In this document: positions 57,258 through 64,000 of the stretch, piece by piece
How the letters are laid out: every line of letters begins with the position of its first letter
How positions within the stretch are numbered: position 1 is the first letter of the stretch
DNA from: Edaphosphingomonas laterariae
Lineage (GTDB): Bacteria > Pseudomonadota > Alphaproteobacteria > Sphingomonadales > Sphingomonadaceae
Length of the DNA: 64,000 nucleotides
Direction of reading: 5' to 3'
Assembly: GCF_900188165.1 (NCBI RefSeq)
Contig: NZ_FZOS01000001.1
Location: 186,001-250,000, forward strand
Made by a program: the position numbers and the translations under genes
The notes under the pieces: model-generated
Databases searched by the model: none
The model's input: only the letters and a program-made list of their open reading frames with translations
What the model was told of the DNA's origin: nothing

Positions 57258-57955
57258 GCCATCGCCCTTTCATCGATCCGTTCCACCAGGCCGTCCTTGA
57301 AGTGGACGATCGTGTGGGCAAAGGCGGCCATGTCGGGCTCATGCGTCACCATCAAAACCGTGATTCCGCTCGTTCGATTCAGATCGGTCAGCAATTCCAT
57401 GATCTCGATCGATCGTTCACTGTCGAGGTTGCCGGTCGGCTCGTCGGCAAGCAGCACCTGCGGATGCGTGACGATGGCACGCGCGATCGCGACGCGCTGC
57501 TGCTGGCCGCCGGAAAGCTCGGCGGGCGTGTGATCCCACCAGTCGGCCAAGCCCACCTTGTCGAGCGCCGCCATGCCCAGTTCGCGCCGCGCCTTCTTGT
57601 CCTCGCCACGATAGAGCAACGGCAGCTCGACATTTTCGAGCGCGCTGGTGCGCGCCAGCAGGTTGAACCCCTGGAACACGAAGCCGAGATAGCGCCGGCG
57701 CAGCAAGGCCCGCTGGTCGCGATCCAGATGCTCGACATGATGGCCACGAAACAGGAACTCGCCACTGGTCGGAACGTCGAGGCAGCCGAGGATGTTCATC
57801 GTCGTCGATTTGCCGGAGCCTGACGGCCCCATCACGGCCACGAAGTCGCCCTCGTCGATGCTCAGGTCGACGCCCTTCAGCGCCTGAAAGGCGGTGGCGC
57901 CGCTGCCGAACGTCTTGGTGACGCTGCGCAGCCGGATCAGCGGTTCACTCGCCAT
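57254..57955 (-). CDS. MacB/LolD-type ABC transporter ATPase
   Basis: 233-residue ATPase from ATG 57955 (the frame runs on upstream as a shadow of the adaptor gene). Walker A GPSGSGKSTTMN, Q-loop in VFQGFNLL, signature [14 protein letters not shown], Walker B VLLADEPTGNLDS and switch His in VTHEP. GSGKSTTMNILGCLD and TGNLDS are typical of the MacB/LolD group. It overlaps the adaptor gene by 11 bases and the permease gene by 4. Confidence 0.95.
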   Translation of the reverse strand: MASEPLIRLRSVTKTFGSGATAFQALKGVDLSIDEGDFVAVMGPSGSGKSTTMNILGCLDVPTSGEFLFRGHHVEHLDRDQRALLRRRYLGFVFQGFNLLARTSALENVELPLLYRGEDKKARRELGMAALDKVGLADWWDHTPAELSGGQQQRVAIARAIVTHPQVLLADEPTGNLDSERSIEIMELLTDLNRTSGITVLMVTHEPDMAAFAHTIVHFKDGLVERIDERAMA

Positions 57956-59624
57956 CGGCCCCGCCTGCGGCTTCACGCGCAGCCCTCCGCTCCGCCCGGC
58001 GCTGTTCGCGCTCCTCGGGCGACATCGCATCCCACTTGGCCCGGCGCTCGGCGCGCTCCTCCGGCGACATTGCTTCACGTTCGCCGCGCCGCGCCGCGCG
58101 GTCGCCATCCGGTGCGGCCTGCGGAGCGGCGGCGGCCATGGCCTTGTCGGCAGCCGGCTTGGCAGCAGCCTCGCCCGAAGCGGACGGCGCCGCCGGCTGC
58201 GCGACATTGCCGCCATCGGGGCCGCTGTCGGGGCGACCTTCGCCACGTTCCTTGCGCTGCTCGCCGCGCTTCTCGTTGGTCTGCCCGGCCGCCAGCTGGC
58301 CGGTGATCACTTCCATGCCGTCCTTGACATCGGCCCCCGTGATCTCGGTCTCGCTGCCATTGGTATCGCCAACCGTAACGCGGATCGGCTTGGGCTTGCC
58401 ATCTTCACCGACGACATAGACCGTCTGCTGGCTGCCCCGCCCGATCGAAACCTCGCGCGAGGCCCCACCGCGATTGCCCCGACGCGGCGGCGACGGCGCG
58501 AGAACGCTGGTCAGGCCACCGCGCTGGCCGCTGCCTGCGGCGGCGCGATCGGGCGAGAAACGGAGCGCCGCATTGGGCACCAGCAGCACGTCGCGCTTCT
58601 CCGTCGTCACGATATCGGCGGTCGCGGTCATGCCCGGACGCAGCAGTTCATCTTCGTTGGCGACGGTAAGCCGCGCCACATAGGCGACGACGCTGCTCGC
58701 GCTCGACGTGCTCGACGAACTGGACGAGGATGACGTGCTGCTCGCATTGGCGCCAAGATCGACGCGCTCGATCAACGCCGGGAAGGTCCGGCCAGGAAAG
58801 GCATCGACCTGGAAGGTCGCGCGCTGGCCCTGCTTGACCTGGCCGACATCGGCCTCGTCAACCTTCACCTCCAGCCGCATCCGGCGCAGATCCTCGGCAA
58901 TCTGGAACAGCACCGGCGCATTGAGCGACGCCGCCACCGTCTGTCCCGGCTCGATCTGACGGGACAGCACGACACCGTTGACCGGCGATACGATCAGCGC
59001 CTTCGAATATTGGGTCTGATCGGACGAAAGCTGCGCGCGGGCCTGCGCCACCTGCGCCTCGGCCGTGCGGATGCCGGCGACAGCGCGGGCATTTTCGGCG
59101 CGCGCGGTATCGAGTTCGGTGGCCGACGGCACCTTCCCGCCCGAAAGCCGATAGACTTCCTGCAGCCGGTTGAGATTGGCGCGCGATTGCTGCGCGGTCG
59201 CCTGCGCCTGCATCACCGATGCCTGCGCCGAAGCCAGTTGCGCCTTGCTCTGATTGATCGCGTCCTGCAGCCGCGACGTATCCAGCCGGGCCAGCACCTG
59301 CCCCTTGGTGACGCGATCATTATTGTCGACAAACACCTCGGTCACGGTGCCCGACAGTTCGGAACCGACGTCCACCTGATTGGTCGGCTGCAAATTGCCG
59401 GTGGCCGATACGGTGACGGTCAGGTCGCCCCGCTTCACGCTCTGGGTGGCATAACTCACCTCGCCGCCGCTGCCCGCGATCATCCGCCAGGCGATCCAAA
59501 GCGCAAGCAGCACGCCAAGGCCAACGGCGCCCCATTTCAGGTAGCGGCCATAGCGGGAAGGCGGCTCGACGCCGAGAAATTCGTCGAGATCGGAACGCGT
59601 CGTAACGGCGGGCTGGTCCATCAT
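57945..59624 (-). CDS. MacA-like periplasmic adaptor with unusual insertion and tail
   Basis: 559-residue membrane-fusion protein, far longer than E. coli MacA (about 370). One helix at about 31-50, lipoyl halves around VDVGSELSGTV and IVSPVNGVVLSRQ, and a coiled-coil hairpin at about 118-200. Two features are odd: a serine-rich run (residues 294-311) inside the beta-barrel domain, and a charged tail of about 110 residues (446-559) with twin MSPEER units. ATG 59624 or 59621 are both possible. It bridges the MacB permease and the outer-membrane factor. Confidence 0.9.
   Translation of the reverse strand: MMDQPAVTTRSDLDEFLGVEPPSRYGRYLKWGAVGLGVLLALWIAWRMIAGSGGEVSYATQSVKRGDLTVTVSATGNLQPTNQVDVGSELSGTVTEVFVDNNDRVTKGQVLARLDTSRLQDAINQSKAQLASAQASVMQAQATAQQSRANLNRLQEVYRLSGGKVPSATELDTARAENARAVAGIRTAEAQVAQARAQLSSDQTQYSKALIVSPVNGVVLSRQIEPGQTVAASLNAPVLFQIAEDLRRMRLEVKVDEADVGQVKQGQRATFQVDAFPGRTFPALIERVDLGANASSTSSSSSSSSTSSASSVVAYVARLTVANEDELLRPGMTATADIVTTEKRDVLLVPNAALRFSPDRAAAGSGQRGGLTSVLAPSPPRRGNRGGASREVSIGRGSQQTVYVVGEDGKPKPIRVTVGDTNGSETEITGADVKDGMEVITGQLAAGQTNEKRGEQRKERGEGRPDSGPDGGNVAQPAAPSASGEAAAKPAADKAMAAAAPQAAPDGDRAARRGEREAMSPEERAERRAKWDAMSPEEREQRRAERRAAREAAGGADGE
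57981..58070 (-). repeat. Twin MSPEER repeat in adaptor C-terminal tail
   Basis: Residues 519-533 and 534-548 of the adaptor form two imperfect 15-residue copies (MSPEERAERRAKWDA and MSPEEREQRRAERRA). They are helical, highly charged and loosely like the LTPEQR motif of Spy/CpxP-type periplasmic chaperones. That resemblance is only suggestive. Confidence 0.7.
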
Positions 59625-61084
59625 GGCCTCTTGGAAAGGGCGGTCGCGGGCATCGGTGCGGCTTCCCAGCCACCTCCCAGCGCCTTGTAAAGTTGCACGG
59701 TCGCGGTCGCGCGGTTGGAACGGGCCGTCGCGCGGCTGTCCTGCGTCACCAGCAAACTGCGTTCGGATTCGAGCAGCGCCTGAAAGTCGATCAGGCCTGC
59801 GCGATATTGGCTGCGCGCCAGAATCACCGCATTTTCGGCTGCTTCGGCGGCAGTGACCACCTCACGCTCGCGCCGTTCGGCGGCGGTGAGCGCGGTCAGC
59901 GCGTTTTCCACTTCCTCCAGCGCGGTCAGCACGGTCTGGCGATAGGTCGCCAAGGCCGCATCCGCCGAGGCCCGCTGGCCGTCGATCTGGGCGCGGATCT
60001 GCCCGCCCTGAAAGATCGGTGCGGAGATCGCGCCTACGAGATTGCCGATCATCGCGCTCGGCAGGTCGGAAAAGGACGTGTCCGATCCGCTGAACGATCC
60101 GCTGAGCCGCAGCGCCGGATAAAGCTGCGCTTCGGCAACGCCGATCCGCGCGGTTTCCGCCGCCAGCGTCCGCTCCGCCGCCGCGATATCAGGCCGGCGC
60201 TGGACGATTTCGGCCGGGATGGCAGCACCCACCGCCTGCGGCGGCAACGGCACGGACCGCGCATCCGCCATCAGCGCATTCACTGCGCCTGGTGCCTCGC
60301 CCAGCAGCACGGCAATGCGGTTGACCGCATTATTGTAGCTGGTTTCCAGATTGGGGATCGTCGCCGCCGTATTGGCGCGCAACTGGCGCGACTGTTCAAG
60401 GTCGAGCGCGCTGACCAGCCCTGCCTGCACCCGCCAGCCGACAATCTCCAGCGTCTCATCCTGCGACGCCAGGTTCTTGCGGGCGATATCAAGCTGTGTC
60501 TGTGCCAGCCGCGCCGCGAGATAATTGAGGCCTACTTCCGATGCGACGCTGACCTGCGCGAAATGGAGATTGGCTTCCGAGCTTTCGGCATTGGCCCGCG
60601 CGGCCTCGATCGACCGGCGGATGCCCCCGAAGACATCGACCTCCCACGAAGCGTCGAAACCCGCACGATAGACCGTGGTATCGCCACCGCGTGAAATGGT
60701 CTGCCCTGTCGTCGGGTCGACGAAGGTGCTGCCATTATTGCCGATGCTGCGCGACGCCGATCCGCTGGCGCTCAATTGCGGCAGCGCGCCGCCCTGTTGC
60801 TGGCGCAGCGATGCGCGCGCCTGGCGCAGCCGGGCACCAGCCGCCTCGATATCGAGATTGGCCGCCAGCGATCGTTCCACCAGCTGGGTCAGGACCGGAT
60901 CGTCGAAGCTGGTCCACCAACGGGCGAGGTCCACCTCATTTGCGCTCCGCTCGGCCACGAAGCGATCCGGCACCTTCAGGGATGCCGCGGCCGGTGGCCG
61001 ATAATCCGGGCCGACCGCACAGGCGGACAGCAACGCCAGCAGGGCCGCCGCCCCGATCGGGCGATAGTGCGTAACGAATGTCAT
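59621..61084 (-). CDS. Outer-membrane factor lipoprotein (OprM/NodT family)
   Basis: 487-residue trimeric outer-membrane exit duct. Signal peptide with lipobox LSAC (Cys22), followed by AVGPDYRPP as in OprM/NodT proteins. The two tandem coiled-coil/barrel repeats include AARLAQTQLDIARKN and RRPDIAAAERTLAAETARIGVA (key part RRPDIAAAERTL). It is the first gene of the seven-gene minus-strand unit and overlaps the adaptor start by 4 bases. About 80 bases separate it from the end of the LysR gene, and those must hold the operon promoter. Confidence 0.92.
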   Translation of the reverse strand: MTFVTHYRPIGAAALLALLSACAVGPDYRPPAAASLKVPDRFVAERSANEVDLARWWTSFDDPVLTQLVERSLAANLDIEAAGARLRQARASLRQQQGGALPQLSASGSASRSIGNNGSTFVDPTTGQTISRGGDTTVYRAGFDASWEVDVFGGIRRSIEAARANAESSEANLHFAQVSVASEVGLNYLAARLAQTQLDIARKNLASQDETLEIVGWRVQAGLVSALDLEQSRQLRANTAATIPNLETSYNNAVNRIAVLLGEAPGAVNALMADARSVPLPPQAVGAAIPAEIVQRRPDIAAAERTLAAETARIGVAEAQLYPALRLSGSFSGSDTSFSDLPSAMIGNLVGAISAPIFQGGQIRAQIDGQRASADAALATYRQTVLTALEEVENALTALTAAERREREVVTAAEAAENAVILARSQYRAGLIDFQALLESERSLLVTQDSRATARSNRATATVQLYKALGGGWEAAPMPATALSKRP

Positions 61085-61165
61085 GCTCTTCCCATTGATA
61101 ACCGATTCTTGCGGCGATGTTTCAGCGTTGAAACGGATGGCAGGTGAACCGCAGGCGAACGATCA

Positions 61166-62104
61166 TCAGGGCGCCTCGATTTCTTCGTCCAGACCATGCG
61201 CCCAGGGTGCATGAAGAAAACGCCGGGCCAGAAAGTCGATCAGCGCCGTTACCCGCGCGGGGCGAAGCGTGCCAGGCGGTGTCACCACATGCAGCGCGGC
61301 CAGCCTGCTGGACCAGCCCGGCAGCAGCTCGACCAGCCGACCGGAACGCAATTCCTGCCACATCAGGAATTCAGGCAGGATCGCGATGCCCAGGCCATCG
61401 AGCAGGGTCGCCATCGCCACGTCGCCATTATTGACGATCAGCTGGCCGCCGACCCGCACCACGACTTCGCCTTCCAGCGGATGTTCGAACTGCCAGAGCG
61501 TCGGATTGGCAAGGTTGGAATAAAGGATCGCGCGATGATGCTCGAGATCGCGGGGATGTTCCGGCATCCCGTGGCGTTCGATATAGGCTGGCGACGCGAC
61601 CAGCGGCCGCCGCACCGCGCATAACCGGCGGGCACGCAACGACGAATCCGCCAGCACGCCGATGCGCAGCGCGACATCGATCCCCTGCGCGACAAGATCG
61701 ATATGCTCATCGCTCAACCGCACATCGACGGACACTTCGGGAAAGCGCGCCAGAAATTCGGGCAGCACTGGCCCCAGATGCTTGATGCCGAACGACATTG
61801 GCGCCGCCAGCTTGACCAGTCCGCGCGGCGCGCCCGAGTTTTCGGAAATCTCCTCCTCGATCGCCTCGCCCTCGGCAAGGATGCGCGCCGCGCGTTCGAG
61901 CGACCGGCTGCCATTGTCCGTCAGCGACAGGCGCCGCGAGGTTCGGTGGAAAAGCGGCGCGCCAAGCCGGCGTTCCAGCCGCTGCACCGCTTTGGAAACC
62001 GTGGCTTTCGACAGGTTGAGATCGGCCGCCGCGGCCGAGAAGGAGCCAAGGTCGGCAACCTTGGCGAATATCGCCCAGGCTTCAAAATCGGGGAGATAAG
62101 GCAT
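61166..62104 (-). CDS. LysR-family transcriptional regulator
   Basis: 312-residue regulator from ATG 62104 (a TTG at 62110 is also in frame). The winged helix is [32 protein letters not shown] in outline (key part [14 protein letters not shown]), with the effector domain from about residue 88. It belongs to the CrgA/DsdC-like group with [19 protein letters not shown]. It diverges from wrbA across 122 bases that contain a T-N11-A inverted repeat, so wrbA is a likely target together with its own gene. Confidence 0.88.
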   Translation of the reverse strand: MPYLPDFEAWAIFAKVADLGSFSAAAADLNLSKATVSKAVQRLERRLGAPLFHRTSRRLSLTDNGSRSLERAARILAEGEAIEEEISENSGAPRGLVKLAAPMSFGIKHLGPVLPEFLARFPEVSVDVRLSDEHIDLVAQGIDVALRIGVLADSSLRARRLCAVRRPLVASPAYIERHGMPEHPRDLEHHRAILYSNLANPTLWQFEHPLEGEVVVRVGGQLIVNNGDVAMATLLDGLGIAILPEFLMWQELRSGRLVELLPGWSSRLAALHVVTPPGTLRPARVTALIDFLARRFLHAPWAHGLDEEIEAP

Positions 62105-62115
62105 GCACAAAATCC

Positions 62116-62138
62116 GAAACGATGAGTTTCAATCATCG
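62116..62138. promoter_or_regulatory. LysR-type operator candidate between lysR and wrbA
   Basis: Two overlapping inverted repeats: GAAAC-N5-GTTTC (62116-62130) and CGATGA-N7-TCATCG (62120-62138). The second contains a T-N11-A core (T62123, A62135), the usual LysR-family site. It lies 12 bases upstream of the lysR start and about 90 bases before wrbA, as expected for autorepression and divergent activation. Confidence 0.55.
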
Positions 62139-62226
62139 CCATTTTCGCAACCATGGAAAGCGCTATTTTCACTTTCGACAGGGCCGCACGATGCGAGCCC
62201 GCCAAACATGATCCAGGGAGGTTCCC

Positions 62227-62826
62227 ATGGCCAAGGTGCTGGTGCTTTATTATTCGACCTACGGGCATATGGAAGCGATGGCCAACGCCGTCGCGCAGGG
62301 GGCTCGCGATGCGGGCGCGCAGGTGGACGTCAAGCGCGTTCCCGAAACCGTGCCGGAAGAAATCGCCCGCGCCAACCATTTCAAATATGATCAGGCAGCG
62401 ACGGTGGCGACAGTCGCGGACCTCGCCAATTATGATGCGATCATCCTCGGCACGCCCACCCGCTTCGGCCGCATCTCCTCGCAAATGGCCGCCTTTCTCG
62501 ATCAGGCCGGCGGGCTGTGGGCCAGTGGCGCACTGAACGGCAAGGTCGGCTCGGCCTTCACCTCGACCGGCAGCCAGCATGGCGGGCAGGAAACGACGCT
62601 GTTCTCGATCATCACCAACCTGCTGCATTTCGGCATGACGATCGTCGGCCTGCCCTACAGCTTCCAGGGCCAGATGCGGAACGACGAAGTGACCGGCGGC
62701 TCGCCTTATGGCGCCACCACCATCGCCGGTGGCGACGGATCGCGCCAGCCGAGCGAGAATGAACTGGCCGGCGCCCGTTTCCAGGGCCGCCACGTCGCCG
62801 AAATCGCGGCCAAGTTGTTCGGCTAA
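62227..62826 (+). CDS. wrbA: NAD(P)H:quinone oxidoreductase WrbA
   Basis: 199-residue flavodoxin-like enzyme that reduces quinones by two electrons, avoiding semiquinone radicals. FMN-binding motif [15 protein letters not shown] at the N-terminus, then [16 protein letters not shown] and [14 protein letters not shown], all typical of WrbA. GGGAGG precedes the ATG. It is followed by a strong terminator and diverges from a LysR regulator, which probably senses a quinone or electrophile. Confidence 0.95.
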   Translation: MAKVLVLYYSTYGHMEAMANAVAQGARDAGAQVDVKRVPETVPEEIARANHFKYDQAATVATVADLANYDAIILGTPTRFGRISSQMAAFLDQAGGLWASGALNGKVGSAFTSTGSQHGGQETTLFSIITNLLHFGMTIVGLPYSFQGQMRNDEVTGGSPYGATTIAGGDGSRQPSENELAGARFQGRHVAEIAAKLFG

Positions 62827-62835
62827 CCGCCGGAC

Positions 62836-62882
62836 GGCGGGCCTTCGCCAATCCCCCCCCTGCGAAGGCCCGCCTGTTTTTT
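62836..62882 (+). terminator. Rho-independent terminator after wrbA
   Basis: A perfect 13-bp stem (62836-62848 with 62862-62874), a 13-base C-rich loop, and the T-rich tail TGTTTTTT (62875-62882), beginning 10 bases past the stop. A textbook intrinsic terminator. Confidence 0.93.
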
Positions 62883-62909
62883 CACCCCGATCATCCCTCG
62901 GAGGACCGC

Positions 62910-63215
62910 ATGAACGCCCCCACGCAATCGCTCAGTCCGCTGGAATGGCAGGCCGTTTCGATCGGCCTTCGCGAAGTCGAGAATTGCGGCTGCGGCGGCC
63001 TCAACCCTCCGTCGCGGCTCTCCCGGCTATGGACGCTGATCACCGGGTCCGAACCGATCCGGCCACTCGCCGATCCCCGGCTGGAGGCGCTGCGCCAGTT
63101 CGTCTGCCACCTCCACTGGGATGATCGCGAGGCGGAAAAGCTGGGGCAGGAATTGATCGGTCTGGGCTATAGTCCGGCGCAGGTCAGCGCGATCGCGGCG
63201 CTCGACCGGCCCTGA
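62910..63215 (+). CDS. Small hypothetical protein
   Basis: 101-residue protein I do not recognise. GGAGG lies before ATG 62910, and codon use matches the neighbours, which supports a real gene. It is predicted to be soluble and mostly helical, with no signal peptide. A short motif ENCGCGGLN near residue 25 holds two cysteines. The C-terminal half (QFVCHLHWDDREAEKL, LIGLGYSPAQV) looks like a helical pair. It is 37 bases upstream of the pirin gene and may be co-transcribed. Confidence 0.7.
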   Translation: MNAPTQSLSPLEWQAVSIGLREVENCGCGGLNPPSRLSRLWTLITGSEPIRPLADPRLEALRQFVCHLHWDDREAEKLGQELIGLGYSPAQVSAIAALDRP

Positions 63216-63252
63216 ATCGGCCACCGGCACGAAATGACGAAGGATGGAACAG

Positions 63253-64000
63253 ATGGTCGAGCTTCCCGATATCGAACATGTCATCGTGCCGCCGGTGCGT
63301 GATCTGGGCGATGGCTTCATGGTCCGCCGTGCGCTGCCCTCCGCCAAGAAACGGATGGTCGGCCCGATGATCTTCTTCGATCAAATGGGCCCGGCGACGT
63401 TCAACGCCGGCGACGGCCTTGATGTCCGCCCCCATCCGCATATCGGCCTGTCGACCGTCACCTACCTGTTCGAAGGGGAAATCCTCCACCGCGACAGCGT
63501 TGGATCGGTCCAGCATATCCGCCCGGGCGCGGTGAACTGGATGACGGCGGGCAGCGGCATCGTCCATTCGGAACGCACCGGCGATGAAGTGCGCGCGTCC
63601 GGCGGGGGGCTCTATGGCATCCAGACCTGGGTCGCGCTGCCGACCGCGCTGGAAGAAACCAGTCCCACCTTCTCCCACCATCCGGCCGAAACCATCCCCG
63701 AAATCGAAGGCGAAGGCCTGACGCTGCGGCTCATCGCGGGGGCGACCGATGGCATCCGCTCCCCTGTCCCGGCGGTATCGGACATGGTCTATGGCGATCT
63801 TCAGCTTGCCGGCGGCGCGCGCTACGCCTTTCCCGCCGAACATATCGAACGCGCGGTTTACGTGGTGGCGGGCAACATCTCGGTGGCCGGCCAGGACGGC
63901 AGCTTCGGCGAGCATGAACTCGTCGTCTTCCGGCCCGGTGCCGAAATCATCATCACCGCCAACGGCCCGACGCGGTTGATGATCGTCGGTGGAGAGCCTT
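63253..64000 (+). CDS. Pirin family protein (3' end outside window)
   Basis: Bicupin metalloprotein; the first 249 residues are seen, and typical length is about 280-310. GAAGGA lies before ATG 63253. N-terminal marks are DGFMVRRALPSA and IFFDQMGPATF. Metal-binding His residues lie in VRPHPHIGLSTVTYL, and GEILHRDSVGS and GIVHSERT complete the first cupin. Pirins can have quercetin dioxygenase activity or act as redox-linked cofactors. Placement after wrbA fits a quinone or flavonoid stress theme, but that is inference. Confidence 0.92.
   Translation, partial: MVELPDIEHVIVPPVRDLGDGFMVRRALPSAKKRMVGPMIFFDQMGPATFNAGDGLDVRPHPHIGLSTVTYLFEGEILHRDSVGSVQHIRPGAVNWMTAGSGIVHSERTGDEVRASGGGLYGIQTWVALPTALEETSPTFSHHPAETIPEIEGEGLTLRLIAGATDGIRSPVPAVSDMVYGDLQLAGGARYAFPAEHIERAVYVVAGNISVAGQDGSFGEHELVVFRPGAEIIITANGPTRLMIVGGEP

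Overview
The window is 64 kb of GC-rich chromosomal DNA from an alphaproteobacterium, most likely a member of the Sphingomonadales. The reasons are the phoR-pstSCAB-phoU-phoB gene order, two large TonB-dependent receptors, a PEPxxWA-type PEP-CTERM protein, and small alphaproteobacterial families such as DUF2794 and a DUF6628-like protein. About 61 protein genes are supported, packed densely with many 4-base start/stop overlaps. I see no rRNA, tRNA, IS element, prophage or CRISPR array.

Region by region. (1) 1-7.3 kb is the phosphate-starvation module: phoR (cut by the window edge), pstS, pstC, pstA, pstB, phoU, phoB. Three spaced Pho half-sites lie inside the end of phoR, just before pstS. 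(2) 7.4-12 kb holds a chemoreceptor, an NTF2-like protein, a short-chain dehydrogenase and an unknown membrane protein. (3) 11.7-15.1 kb holds DUF2794, cysE, and a peroxide-defence group: ahpD and a three-cysteine ahpC transcribed away from oxyR. (4) 15.2-25.7 kb is mostly housekeeping: a DUF6628-like protein, an AmpG-like permease, a lone receiver domain, a dicarboxylate symporter, a pseudouridine synthase, rsmD, an MFS transporter, aqpZ and a UvrD/PcrA helicase.

(5) 25-34.8 kb looks like an accessory uptake and catabolism region. It holds an SDR, a luciferase-like flavin monooxygenase, two TonB receptors, a Tat-exported DUF1214 protein, a SnoaL-like protein, a GST and an SRPBCC protein. The SDR and the monooxygenase diverge around an 18-bp near-palindrome. 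The substrate is unknown. (6) 35-42.4 kb is a complete histidine-utilisation locus of the five-step HutF/HutG type: hutFC on one strand and hutIHGU on the other, with a HutC-type operator between them. (7) 42.4-52.2 kb holds DUF423, a Kef-type antiporter, an IscU-like scaffold lacking one cysteine, cvpA, a sulfatase, radA, and the E2, E1-beta and E1-alpha genes of a branched-chain 2-oxoacid dehydrogenase. (8) 52.6 kb is a PEP-CTERM surface protein.

(9) 53.3-61.1 kb is the most striking block: seven genes on the minus strand, every junction overlapping. It encodes an outer-membrane factor, a MacA-like adaptor with unusual insertions, a separate MacB-type ATPase and permease, a periplasmic EF-hand protein, an OmpR-type regulator and its histidine kinase. 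This could be a calcium-linked, self-regulated efflux pump. (10) 61.2-64 kb holds a LysR regulator diverging from wrbA, a small unknown protein, and a pirin gene cut by the window end.

All product names come from reading motifs and family resemblance by eye; no database search was run. Start codons were chosen from ribosome binding sites and family lengths, and alternatives are given where the choice is uncertain.
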